A stretch of 64,000 nucleotides of DNA, from positions 47,930,841-47,994,840 of the forward strand of contig CM051513.1 in assembly GCA_028015205.1 (NCBI GenBank), written 5' to 3'. Below are positions 35,047 to 46,878 of this stretch, piece after piece. This stretch comes from Mytilisepta virgata. Lineage: Eukaryota; Mollusca; Bivalvia; Mytilida; Mytilidae. Positions within the stretch are counted from its first letter, which is position 1. Each line of letters opens with the position of its first letter. The notes under the pieces were generated by a model. The model worked only from the letters and a program-made list of their open reading frames with translations. It made no database searches and was not told the origin of the DNA. Made by a program: the position numbers and the translations under genes.

Positions 35047-38000
35047 TTATTTTATGTCATAAAGTTGTCTAGTATTGGTACTGAGGTCGCTCAGTGTTGC
35101 CTTCAATTGACGTCTTGTAAGGTGTGCTAGCGGTTCCCACGAAACGTCTGGCTCATCAGTCGGCCAATGATACAATGTTCGCCCTTTAACTTTGGTCTGC
35201 ACCATATAGGAAATGTGAACCTCTCTGCTTTCATCATCTATATCTAATATCTGTCCTATGAAGGCCTTATAATCAGCTTTCTTCCCCTTTCCTTTGAGCT
35301 TCACCTCAACGAACTCCTCACATTCAAGGCTTGGGCTGTAAAAACATTAGTAAAGCTAATAACATTCATGTACTTTCACTAACCTTTCTTAATGTGTATT
35401 GCTTTTTTAATATCATATAATTCATTGCACCTCATATATCATCTAACATTTTGTTTTGCATGTGTGTGTATAATATATATTTTCATCTTTCATATTCATT
35501 CTATTTATCATATTCTTTATTCTTGGTGTGGTGCTTACATTAAGAGTCATTTGAGCTGTATGCCTTGCATACACTGGTTTGAGCCCTGGGGACTTGTAAG
35601 TTTTCAAATCAATTAATATTGTAATAGGATAAATGAAGGTGAATGTGGAATTTTTATATAAATATCTATATACATACATGCAAAATATCAAATAATAAGG
35701 TAAATACATTGCTAGGGTTAAACATTCTAAAGCTACATACCAAGAAGCAGTAATGTTAGTGTTGGAGGTAGAGGTAGAGGGTGAAGATCCCATCACCAAA
35801 GCAGGAGTAGCTACAGTTTAGTTAAGAAGAAATTAATGATATATACATGTATATAAGTAAAATGCAGACAGAATGATAAAAGTTAATGTATAATGCACTT
35901 ACCATTCCTGTTTTGCAGTTACCATGCAGTCTTGTAGCTAAAATTTTCACAACAATTTTAACAAGGATACAGTTTGCTGTTGCTCTTTTTTTCCCACCAC
36001 GAGATCCGCTCTGTTTGACCGTTGGTTTCTTTGTTGAAGCTAACATTAAGTTGAGGAAATTTAAAGTTTATAATATAGGGAACATAATATGAACAAGTAA
36101 AAATAACTGTTTGATTATGATTTCAAAAGGAACAATTATGGTGCTATAATTCAAAGGTACTGTTTGGATAGTTTCTGTTTTAGTAAAAGTAAATTGTTGA
36201 AAACCTGCAATATTGAATGTAACTTATTATGCATTGTATTTAGATATTATGATTATAAAAGGATACCATTTAGATCATCTCTAGTCCACTTGTCAATGTA
36301 GGCACAGTTTTGGCAATTATCTTGGTCATCATCAATACACCCAGGGCAGTAACAGGACAAATTTCTGCTTTCTACTCTTAACGGTACACCCGTGTTTCTA
36401 ATTTGGTGAAGTTTTCTAGTCCCTGGTAGGATATTTAAATCAGGCACATTACTTCTGTTGACATCATCTTTGTCTATGAAAACAAACTCTCTTATCGAGA
36501 TTGTTTTCTCTTTGTCTGATATGTGTAAGCTGTGTGATAATGAGTCTTTACAGTGCCTGTACAAATCTTCTGAATTTCCAATAACTTTACCAGTGAGCAT
36601 AGCCCGGTAACAGCCATTTTTAACAACTGCCCCTAACCCGTCACATACGTTTTTGCCATGGCTTGTCTCATAATAGTTCCTATTTACTTTCAATGATCTC
36701 TTGCTTAGATAGCCGAATGCTGTTTTACATTTGTACTGGGCTGCACACCCATCAGTCCATTGGTGGACTGTGTCAAATTGTAGATGTTCTTCAATCTTTT
36801 CAAAGCACTTGTCTTCAAATTTTTCCACTACAGTTGAATCGTGTTTCAGGTCATTACTAATACCAGTGACGGAATGTTTTACTAGATATTCTGTTTGCTC
36901 AATTTTCTTCTTGTAGTAACCCATTATAGGATGTATTGTAACTAAGTTCTGATCAAAGTAGGCGCTTTGGATTTCATTTTGAAAGGAGCACTTGTAATTC
37001 TCCGAAAAATCCATGACCATCATTAGCTCATTCGGTTTTAACTGTTCTTTACACCTACTTTGTTGAATGTGCTGCCACTCAGCTCTAAATTTGTGAGCTG
37101 GATATTCTTTAAGCGACTTCTCAAGATCATCTAGAAATTCTGAGAATGGTGTTGCCTTTGATTTGCATGTGATTATCCTTTTCTTCTTATTACTGTCATC
37201 ATTTCTATTGACTTCTATTGGTTCCCATTTATACCAATCTATCTTCAAATTGTCCTTTATGCAAACCTCTTCTACATTTTTGAGATACTCTCTAATTTGT
37301 TTTGTGCCACATTTAGAACAAGATCTATCTAAACATCCTTTCTTATGATGTTGATTTCCTTCAGGAATCTCACAAAGAGTTTTATTGGCCAAGGTTTTCT
37401 TGTCTACTATCAAATCTGGTATTTCAACTTTTTTAAGGAATGTCCTGAGAGCCTCTGATTTTAAAGCTACATTACAGCATATTTGGCAAAGACACGACTT
37501 CCTATTGGTCTCACTTATTCTTCTTACTTGCTTGGGCTTTAAAGACTTAAATGAAGAGAACCCAATTTTATCGTCCTTATTTTGAGCTTTGAACAGGGCA
37601 AAGGCTTCTGCCGTTGTCATTATCATTACTTGTTTTTGTACATATTCCTTTTGACCATTTCTTTTTTTGATACAAACTACATCTTTTTTGTTTGGAACTT
37701 CTCTGCTCACCTCGGCTGACAAGTAGAGTTCTCGTACTTTTCTTTTTGTTCGTTCAGTTATTCTGTCTTTTCGCTTTTTTCTTGGGTCTTTTTTCCACCA
37801 TGGGGTATTTTTTTTCTTCAACACACGTTTCCCAGTAGACCTATCTATATTGAAGTAGGCCAGTTGACTCTGAACGCTGTACTTTTGACACACTTCAGTT
37901 GCAGACACAACAGTGTGCAGTAATGTCTTATAGGCACTTCTTGACGATTCACAGTCTTGTGCTTTAACTTCTGAAATATTGTCCGACACCTTCTCTATAA

Positions 38001-38646
38001 GGTTTTCTGCTATGTCAAGTTTTTTCTTGGCCTCTGGTGTTAAGATTCTCCCCTTTTGCTCTAATACTTTTGAAGTATTTGGACTATCTATCAGTTTTTC
38101 AATTATTGCAGCTTTTTTAGAAGGAGTTGAGGGTAGATGGGTTTTGACTTTCTTTACACCTCTGTATATAGTCCACCTGCTTGGTGTCGAAGACATTTCC
38201 TTTGGAGCCTCCTTGTTCAGAATATCTTTTTTGGAATTCTTTACTGTTTTTTCTTTTGTCAGGTTTACACGAAGTCGCCAATTTTGAGTTCTCAGTACTG
38301 CATTTTCTTTTTTCTCTTTGTCAGATTTTCCTTTTGTGAGTTTTGCTGGTTTCTTTTTTGATTTTGCTCTATAATTTGAAACATACTTGGTGTTGTCCTC
38401 CCTCAATTTTTGTTCAAGCTTCTTGTCACCATTGATAATTTTATTTTTCTGCTCTTCTCTTTTCTTTCTTTTTCTATCTCTGTCCTTTTGTCTCATTAAT
38501 TCTAGTCTATCTGGATCTTTTTTCACATTTTCACGATATCTCCTCATTTTAAGCGTCTTTTTGTTTGGGGGTTCCCCATCATTGCTAACAGCTGCCTCAG
38601 CCTCCTCAAGGGCTGCAACAGACCTTGTCCTTTTAACAGTTTTCAT
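35047..38646 (-). CDS. DDE-like transposase of the 6.3-kb transposon, four exons
   Basis: Exons 38646-36267, 36039-35971, 35810-35741 and 35335-35047 join in phase to 2,808 bases (935 codons plus stop). Donors are GTATCC, GTATCC and GTATGT. Acceptors end TTAG, GTAG and ACAG. The start ATG at 38646 fits. Residues 1-150 are very Lys/Arg-rich (DNA binding, nuclear import). Cys/His clusters lie in the middle (CLCQICC; CLDRSCSKCG) and near the end of exon 1 (CYCPGC ... CQNC). Candidate catalytic acids: D546 in MVMDFSENY, D632 in HQWTDGCAAQYK, and an acid near 669 in SHGKNVCDGLG. The last exon encodes a small chromo/SH3-like domain (FIGQILDIDDESREVHISYM ... YHWP). I recognise relatives in bivalve and cnidarian genomes as uncharacterised proteins. 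The family is not named with confidence. Confidence 0.8.
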
Positions 38647-38709
38647 ATTTCATGGACTCACTTGAAAAAAAGGACAATAGTTAAGATCTATAATTCATTC
38701 TACTTTTTT

Positions 38710-38725
38710 GTACAGTCCGTAGCCC
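38710..38725 (-). promoter_or_regulatory. Inverted copy of the 16-bp motif just upstream of the transposase start
   Basis: GTACAGTCCGTAGCCC is the reverse complement of the subterminal motif, 64 bases upstream of the ATG and in the same orientation as the gene. Transposase binding here could regulate its own promoter (inference). Confidence 0.6.
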
Positions 38726-39047
38726 CTATAAGTTATAGACATTTAAGATAACTTGCTTTATAAGCTATTATCATATTTGTATTTTATGCATATAACATTG
38801 AATAAAATTATAGAATGTACCACAAAAACTACATTTTGTGGAAAATTCTATGTATACAAAGAATATTTAAACATTATTTTACTGTAAAACAACTACCAAA
38901 ATTCAAAACTTCAAGAATAAAAAAAAATATTATCAAATATTTCAGATTTCAAAGTTTTAAAAGTGTGATTTCACTACAAACAAGTTGACAAATATTTAGT
39001 ATTATATTATCAGTGATGTTTATGACTTAAAATTTAATATAAAAAAT

Positions 39048-39221
39048 GGGGCTACGGACAGCAATCTTTCTGCCTTAATTTTTTTCAGTTTTACTGCAGA
39101 AGTTTTTCTTTCTAGTTGTTTACTCTACTGGTTAGTCTGAAAGTATAGAATAAGAATAAAGTCAATTATGCATTAATATTTAAAACACAGACATAAATGA
39201 AAAAGGGGCTACGGACTGTAC
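39048..39221 (+). repeat. Right subterminal motif copies
   Basis: A full copy of GGGCTACGGACTGTAC lies at 39206-39221 and a decayed one (GGGCTACGGACAG) at 39048. Spacing from the end differs from the left side, so the two ends are not equivalent. Confidence 0.8.
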
Positions 39222-39778
39222 AAAAAAACTGTAATTCAGAAAATGCATATCAAATGAATAGCAAATGCCTCAGTATGCTATGATATACTTTTTTAAATAT
39301 TTTTATCCTTCTTTAAGATTTCAAACACTTTTCAAAACATTCAGTTTGTGTTATGTAATGGATAATTTCAATAGAATACTACTGAAGAAAATCTGTGTTT
39401 TTATAACAAATCTAGAAGAATACAAATTCAGGCATAATTTCCTAAATATTTGAGATATTTCCTTTCTGTAAAAAATAAATTTAAGCTTGAGAGCTATTCA
39501 ATACTTTAATATATAAAATGTTGAATATATATTTACAATTTTTTTATATTTATAAATTCAAATTTGTGAAAAAAATCATGCAACATCAAAAAGTTGTAAA
39601 TTATGTGTTTTTTTCACCTATATCGTACAAATTTGAATGTATTGCGTCATATAACCTAGGCAACATTATATATCAGCAGAAAGCTAATTCTCTCATCTTT
39701 GCAATGGAAAATACAGTATGTCAGTAAGATGTAACTGTAAAAATATTTAGCTATATAACATCACTCAAGTGCAAATGT

Positions 39779-39800
39779 TCACCTGATCTTGGCCAAGCCG
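39779..39800 (-). repeat. Right terminal inverted repeat (22 bp)
   Basis: Ends CCAAGCCG and is directly followed by CTGA (39801-39804). Confidence 0.93.
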
Positions 39801-39885
39801 CTGAATATTAGACTTCAGTGAAAGAAAATAATAAATAAATTAAGTACAATTACATTTAACTCCCAACTCTGTAAATTGTAATTAA

Positions 39886-41310
39886 TTATTGTTCCCTTTC
39901 TTTTTGTTTTGCTTTTTCTTTTTGAATATAGCGAGACCAGATTTTATCTCTAAATTTATACGTTGCTTTTTTGTAGTTTTTCTTTCCCTTTTTACTCCGT
40001 GGTCTCCTATGATCATTGAGATGGGACACTGATGTATATTCACGATCAAAGTTTTCGTTCCAATGACACACTGCTAAGTTATTTCTTGAATTGTACTGTA
40101 AATCCCCAAAAGAAATTCTCTTATTTTGATAAATGTTTATTACATTATTAAAACTTTCCACATTAAAAGTGTCTCTGCCAAGAGTGTAGTCATTTGCATA
40201 TTTGTAAATATTCGATCCGAGGATGGCATTCACAAGTAGTTTTTCAGCTACTGGATCCGAAATCACAATCCGCGAAGGTTCATAATTAGTATCTTTCCGG
40301 CATCCAGAAATTTCACTTCAACCAGTATGGATATTTTTGTAGTGGTCTACAATATTCAACAAGGACGATTTCAACATATCTTTCTGTTGGTTACAATTTC
40401 TTATGCACCAATGTACCTGTGTTGCCACTGGCTCTACTTTATCACTCAACTGAAAAGACCACGCTTTGCCTTTAGAATATTGAGGCCCGGATGAAATCTT
40501 TTTCATTGCTGTTTTCATTGCCTTCAAACAATGTCAAGTATCATTTTTGTTGAGTGTTTCAGTTTCTTCTCGGATGTATTTGTTTATTGACAAATTTCTG
40601 TCGTGGCAATGAACACCGACTCGTATATCTTTATCTTTCATGTACTGGTAAATACGCACGGTTCCAACTTTTTTCATGGCGCTGGGAAACGATATCATGA
40701 GCCTTGGTAACATGCTCACATTTTAAAACTTTGTGATTTTTTTCTCCAATTGCTACAACACTAGTGTCTTTTGCATTTTTCCTCCATCCATGGCGTGCAT
40801 CAGACATAATGTCTATTGAGTCAAGGTCTTCATATGAAGCAATTTCCTCTAATAAGGCATTGTCAATACATTCATTATATTCCTCTTGTATATGTTGTTG
40901 GTGTTTATTGAAGAAGCTTGTATACCACTGCATACAATACCATGGTTTACCCTGCTGTTTATTAGATACTTCTTTGTTGGTAAATAAGGAGACGACGACC
41001 AAGAAAAAACATGTGGTGTCTCCTGGTTTCCACATTTCAAATTGGTTTTAACTACATGTCCCTTTTGAATAAGTCTATTAGTACACAGGTTATGACTGCA
41101 CTGCCTTGCATGCTATTCTGAAACTTGAATGCAACGGCGAAATGAATCCTCAGCAATACAGAAAATTTTCTGGTTAACATCAGTCTTCTTGGTCCTAATA
41201 TATGTGCTTGGACACATTGCTGGCCCAGGATTTTCATCTTCATTGTCAAACCATTTTTCAAACAAAGTTTCCCATGGGCCTATTGCTTTTCTTTGTAAGT
41301 TCATTTCGAA
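39886..41310 (-). pseudogene. Kolobok-like transposase, dead
   Basis: On the minus strand, frame pieces follow one another in family order: EDLDSIDIMSDARHGW (first D), VGVHCHDRNLSINKYI (second D), a TAMKKISSGPQYSKGKAWSF linker, HWCIRNC, then FNVESFNNVINIYQ (final E) and a lysine-rich end. Between them are a one-base frame change near 40680 (after RHEK), a TGA where the family has Trp (NDT-stop-H, near 40534), another TGA near 40318 and further breaks upstream of 41035. The D-D-E order with HDR and WC..C motifs is that of Kolobok-type transposases, which target TTAA. I did not find its ends. Confidence 0.65.
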
Positions 41311-41454
41311 TTTTAGTTAGTTTATCAAAAATGATATTTTTCTTTTCATCACTTCCAGAAAGTTAAATTCTAAAACTAGGAGTTCTTTTGCGAATTTTCG
41401 GCGCATTCTCTCACATTTTCTCTTTTTTTTATGAATACGTTGTGATGTATATAT

Positions 41455-43671
41455 CGAAGCAGACAATCATATAAAGCGGTACTCTAAGCGACCCAAAGCA
41501 CTAGAGAACTGGTGTCTGGCAGACTACGTTTCACAGTTGGAGGGTAAAATTTCCAAAGAAAGAATCAAGCGAACAATCAAGTGATTGTGAACATGAAACA
41601 GATGATGATTGAAACCGTCCAATCTGATAGAGAACCATCAGACACTGAAGACTTTGGTGAAACTCGCAGAAAAATTAGTATTTCATTAAAAATGGGACTG
41701 TTATAAAACAAAGAAAACGCTTTAGAGTCATTAGACATGTAAGGTTTAACAAGAAAACAGATTCAGAAAATTTCTATAGAGAACGTTTGATGTTATTCTA
41801 CCCATGGAGATATGAAAATGACCTGAAGAAATCATATGAAACCTATGAACAAATGTATAATACTGTTCACAGAACTATTGAGAACAAAGCCAAACAGTAT
41901 GAAAAGAATGTAGAAGAATTGGACAGAGCCATGGAGCAGGCTGAAAATGATTGTAAACAGTATAATGAAATAGCGCCAGGAACACAACAAACAGAGCTTG
42001 AGGATATTGAAGAAGGTGCAGCAGATGCAGAGCAATATGTTCACTTCAATCCTGATCGTCCAGCAGAACATCGAAATTATGATATAGCTCAAGACCTGGG
42101 AATATCTCAAAGGCCGCTAGACATTACACCACAGGTACAAAGAATGAATGAAGCTGACTACCAAAAGTTAATTAGATCTTTAAACCTCAAGCAAAGGGAA
42201 TTTTTTCATCATGTACTCCTCTGGATCAAGACAAAAGATGAACCTTTGTTTACCTTCTTAACAGGTGGTGCTGGAGTTGGCAAGTCTGTTGTTGTGAAAG
42301 CCCTTTTTCAAGCCTTGCACAGATATTTGTGTTCAAGAGAAGGCGAAGATCCAGACGACATTAGAATACTTTTGTGTGCTCCAACTGGGAAAGCAGCATA
42401 CAATATTCATGGCACAACTATACACAGTGCATTTAACATTCAGCCAAGTAAAAGATTTAATCAGTCATTATCTTGTGATGTGTTGAACACCCTGAGAATG
42501 AAATACAGAAATCTATCAGTGATCATAATAGATGAAATTTCAATGGTTGGAAATAAAATGTTTTCTCTTCTACAATTAAGATTACAGAAAATAATGGAAA
42601 ACAGAAAGTCATTTGGAGGTGTGAGTGTAATAGCAGTTGGTGATTTTTTTCAACTGAAGCCAGTCTTTGATTGATGGATTTTTAATGATCTGGACGAAGG
42701 TATTGCATCATTAGCCCCAAATGTGTGGAAGGAGTTGCACTGAAATAATGAGACAAAAGGACGATATGGAATTTGCCCAGATGCTTAACAGGCTCAGAGA
42801 AAATAGGTTGACATAAAATGACATTTCAGTTTTAAATTCAAGAATAGTCAGCCAAGTTGATCCCAGTTATCCAAGCAATCTAAACCATTTATTTGTGGAC
42901 AATGAACTTGTGGATAGTTTTAATTTACAATACATTGAAAGACTTGAGACCCAGAAGGTAAAAGTCAAAGCATTTGTTGTTGTTCAAGCTGATGTTTCTT
43001 CAGACATTAAAAGAAAACTGATAGACTGTTTACCAAATAACCAGTCAGATACAGAAAATCTTGCAAAGGAAGTTGAATTAGCAGTTGGTATGAAGTATGA
43101 TCTTACTGCTAATATTGAGGTGACTGATGGCGTAACAAATGGTTCATCTTGTTAAGTGAAACTGGTGGAAAACAGACAGAAAGAGAAAACTTCTAGACCT
43201 AGTATAGTATGGGTAAAGTTCAATGATAATAGAATTGGTGCCGGTACAAGGGCAAAATATAGTGCCTTGTATAAAACAGGCATCGATAAGTCATGGACAC
43301 CAATTTTTGACATTAAAATTTCTTTCACATACAGGAACAAAACATTTGAGAGAATACAATTTCCTCTACGTCCTTCTGCAGCAAAAACAATACATAAATC
43401 ACAAGGTGATACTTTAGAAGAAGTTGTCGTCAGTTTAAATTCAAAGTGCAAAGCTAAAACACCTCACATTCACTATGTGTCTCTCAGTAGAGTAACATCA
43501 CTGCATGGCTTGCACATTTTAGACTTGTGTAAAGACAGAATAGCAGTTGCAGACTGTGTAAAACACGAATTGGAAAGATTAAGAACAGCAGCAGTTTTAC
43601 AGTTGTGTTATAAACCTTTGTACACAGTTGACAGTAATTTATTGAAGTTTGTTTTCAACAATACCAGATAA
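41455..43671 (+). pseudogene. PIF1-like helicase of a Helentron/Helitron, broken
   Basis: It begins with a decayed RPKALENWCLADYVSQ segment typical of Helitron proteins. The long ORF at 41787-42674 has a coiled, Glu/Lys-rich stretch followed by Walker A GGAGVGKS, APTGKAA, Walker B IIIDEISMV and AVGDFFQLKP, then a TGA. The frame resumes with LAPNVWKEL, a frameshift near 42740, a stop at 43153, and the last helicase motifs KTIHKSQGDTLEEVVV and HYVSLSRVTSLHGL (to 43671). No HUH Rep domain is visible upstream. The protein would unwind DNA for rolling-circle transposition; this copy is inactive. Confidence 0.8.
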
Positions 43672-43711
43672 CTGCATGCCCATTTTCTGGATGTAACGGA
43701 AGAACCCGCTG

Positions 43712-44203
43712 ATGAATGCTGATGTTATTGGATTTGCAGAGACAAGACTGGTGTCAAGAGATTCATTTGAACAGTATAGTTTGCCTGGATTTGGACTTGT
43801 TTTATATGTCAAAAATGAATACATCATTGAAGACATAGTAAACTTTTCATCTCCTTTAGTAGAATTTATCAAGGTAGATATAACATATACCAAAGAATGT
43901 AGACTTCAGGATCTTAAAGATCTATTGGTATCAAAGCTTCTGTCCACTTTGGATATTAAACATTCCAATATAATGATAATGGGAGATTTTAATTTGGATA
44001 TTCTGTCAGAAAATGATAATTTCTTGAAATTCATGGAACAAAAATTTGGATGTAAACAGATCGTGACGAAAGTGACAACAAGTTATGGGTCTGCATTAGA
44101 TTTAATGTTTGTGAAAATATTTTCAAAAGCAAGTATTCAGACAGATGTAGTTGAAGCTTACTGGTCTGACCACAAAATTATATACGCAGCTGTTGATCTG
44201 TGA
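43712..44203 (+). pseudogene. Endonuclease (EEP/AP-type) domain of the same Helentron
   Basis: It directly follows the helicase in the same orientation and carries ADVIGFAETRL, MIMGDFNLD and WSDHKIIYAAV, the EEP endonuclease motifs. A helicase followed by this endonuclease is the layout of Helentrons (Helitron2). The domain is shorter than usual between ETRL and GDFN, suggesting an internal deletion. It ends at a TGA at 44201-44203. Confidence 0.7.
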
Positions 44204-45060
44204 TATTTCTCAAGCTGTCTTACAAGAATGAACCCGCCAGAAGTATTTGAACATATCACATTGTGTTCACATTGAGTGGTATATTGAACATGGGTTCCCA
44301 CTCACTTTTATACCCCTACTCTTAACAGGGACACATGATTATTTTTCTGCAATGTTTATCCATTTTTCATTTTTTTATTTATTTTTTATTTTTTTTTTTT
44401 TCATAAAATTTTTGACACGAACATTATGCTGGAATAGATTAGGGGTAATCACACTGAAATAAGTAGCTTGGATTACATTCCTAGATATTATACATGTAAA
44501 TTACAAGCTAAGTACTACGAGTTGAAATTTCTTTGTTGCCTTTCGAGATGCTCGAACTTCCATTTTTTCTAATTTCTCTAGAATCTTCCCCGATTTTCAG
44601 ATGATAGTTTTGTTTTCTTGTCAAATCTAGACAATGTTGAGGAAATCTAAAACAATCCTGGATTGAACCCAAAATTCTGGATATTGACTGCGACCGATAG
44701 AAAATGCTATTGCTGGCCTCATAGGCCACTACTACTACATAATATGCACTGCAGTGATAACAAGAACATGGTATCAAGTGTCGTAAAATTGCATGGACTG
44801 GCAACTCCAGCACAGATGCAGTGACAGCTAAAACATACTGCTGCTGACAGCTAAATGCCACTGTGCCAAACTGGGGGAAAAAAATCAATATTCAGTACTG
44901 TAAAACCCAATGAATTCACCACGTAATCAATGGAATATTAACTGGGTAGTTGTACAAAACTATGATAATTTATTTTGGAAGATATTCAGAGCTGAAAATG
45001 TAAATGATTTTATGATGAAGGGACTAAAAAGTGCCCAATATATATATATATAGTTATTGG
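44204..45060. other. No gene seen
   Basis: Helentron 3' flank. A T-rich run lies at 44370-44402 and TA repeats at about 45040-45054. A minus frame at 44508-44888 has no recognised domain. Confidence 0.35.
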
Positions 45061-45732
45061 TGTTACGGTGACTGAACTTCTACTTTTTATTGATTGTGTT
45101 GTTATGATATTGTATTGTTATATTTATTTTGATATGGTATTGTAATTATTATATTATTTATCTTGGCCTGATTTGTTTTGCGTAGCCTTATAACATGTAT
45201 AATATGTTTACCTAATATTTATAGTTGTTTACCAAATAATGTTATAACTGCGCAGTTTAGAAATTACTGGAACAATAATGGATACTGATGGAATGACTAG
45301 AACTTTCTATTTGACTTACGTAATAATTATGGTGTGATTCGAACTTCTACCGTATTCCAGAAGTTTCCGTTCTACAGTATATATATGGACACGAAAGTTA
45401 AACTTGCAGATCAGAACTTATTGGACCTGACATTCTTGTGTTCTCAGCTGTTGGATTTATTTACGTTTCACACATCATCCTTGACACACACATTTATTTA
45501 CGTTACATCATACTAGATTGTGACTGATTGGATATAATATTCCGTTTGGATTCAGGCAACAGTGACCAGAATTCCGGATCAAGAAAAAAAACAGGATTTT
45601 GAACAGTTAAGTTGACATTTTATTTTGTGTAATATTATTTTGTAAACTTGTATATAATAAATCTTGTTAATTTTTATTATTGATTTGTGTCTTTTATTGG
45701 CTACAATTTAAAAGGTGATTTCGGCCGTAACA
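45061..45732 (+). mobile_element. Possible solo LTR
   Basis: The segment starts TGTTACGG and ends CCGTAACA, an inverted terminal pair of LTR type. An AATAAA and a 'ataataaatcttgtt' run near 45655 look like an R-region polyadenylation signal. The flanking duplication is unclear: GTGTT follows the right end and overlaps the left start in shifted register. No partner LTR in the window. Confidence 0.4.
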
Positions 45733-46878
45733 GTGTTAAGTGTACATATCAAAACCTTGATTGTTTTGTTATATACATTTAGTATTTTTGTAAACTCTAT
45801 TTTTTTGAATGTAAAATTTGAACAATGTTCCAAGGTTTGGTTTGAATTTTATGAAATATTAAATTTACCATTGAAATTTCTGTATTCATTTGTAATATTG
45901 AAAATAATTTCAACAGTTAAGTCTTTATTCATTAAATTTTTATCTTTCAGGTAAAATGCCATATTGTCACAGCAGTTTGTATTGTTTAAGATTGCAACTA
46001 GTAATTTGAATGCCATTCCTGCAAAAATGTATGTGAAATTTACTGAATGTACTAATTGTTCTTCATCCTCAATTTCTTGAAGGTTAAACTGTTTACAATA
46101 TAATCAGCGTAACCTTCACGAAATTGAGGATGAATATTTTCTAATAAAATGCTCCAAGTACAATTCATATAGGAATAAGTTATTTACCCAAACTGAAAAT
46201 AACTTCTTCAGCCTCTCTGATAATGGTAGTAAATTGAGTTGCATTTTTTTGGTTACTCATTAATGAAGAACCACATGTAGTTACTGAACTAGAGAAATAT
46301 ATTTCTATATGTCTTGGAGTGAGAGAAAAGCTTTGATGTATATTATGTTGTTACAATTTTGTATCTGGAGTTGCACCTCTAAAAGATATAATATTACGCT
46401 TACCATGACTTCAACTACAGCCAGTTTTTGTATTGATTTGTTTTTGCTTTGTATTTTTTCTCTTCTTTTTAGTTATCTGTCATTTATAATAAAGAATTTG
46501 AATATGTAATACAAGTAAAAAATGCAATTTGATTCATGACCGATTAAACATTAAAAATGCATTTTTTTTTAAAGTAAATGGTTAAAAAAAGACGTTCTGG
46601 TCATACACTTGCAATGGAATGATCTCGATTCAAGAATGCAGTTTATAAATAATGTTGCTATGTAATATATTAGCTTGAAATGTGCTTATACTTAGGAAAG
46701 AAACAACTCTGTATTTTGAACAAAAAGAAGCCAGTAACCCTCAGGAAATGAAAAAATCCCAAATTGTGACTCTTCCAAAAAAAAAAATCATGGCAAGAAT
46801 GAACATTTCCGAGAATTCTCAAAAGACAAGTCACGTGATGAAAATCCCGCGAAAATATCGAGGTGCAGGAAAAACAAA
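45733..46878. other. AT-rich flank, no gene established
   Basis: Contains a weak inverted pair ('ttcttcatcctcaatttc' near 46058 and 'gaaattgaggatgaa' near 46119). The stretch 46682-46878 is open in the frame of the next exon, but the first good start of that exon is at 46879. Confidence 0.35.

Larger units (their letters stand above)
33484..39800 (-). mobile_element. Complete 6.3-kb DNA transposon, superfamily not assigned
   Basis: The first 22 bases (33484-33505, CGGCTTGGCCAAGATC...) are a perfect inverted copy of the last 22 (39779-39800). CTGA flanks both sides (33480-33483 and 39801-39804), a 4-bp target duplication. Inside is one minus-strand gene with four exons and a DDE-like protein. 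Both ends carry spaced copies of the motif GGGCTACGGACTGTAC. The perfect ends, clear duplication and unbroken gene suggest a recent and perhaps still active copy. The 4-bp duplication and CGG start do not match hAT (8 bp), Tc1 (TA), PIF (TWA) or Kolobok (TTAA). Confidence 0.9.

Noticed and set aside
35443..35799. 118-codon minus ORF as a separate gene
   Set aside because: Most of it is intron. Only 35741-35810 is exon 3 of the transposase, read in the correct phase.
38137..38665. Plus-strand ORFs at 37979-38665 (Phe/Ser-rich)
   Set aside because: Antisense shadows of the Lys-rich start of the transposase.
44508..44888. 126-codon minus ORF
   Set aside because: No recognised motif, no splice context and composition not clearly protein-like.
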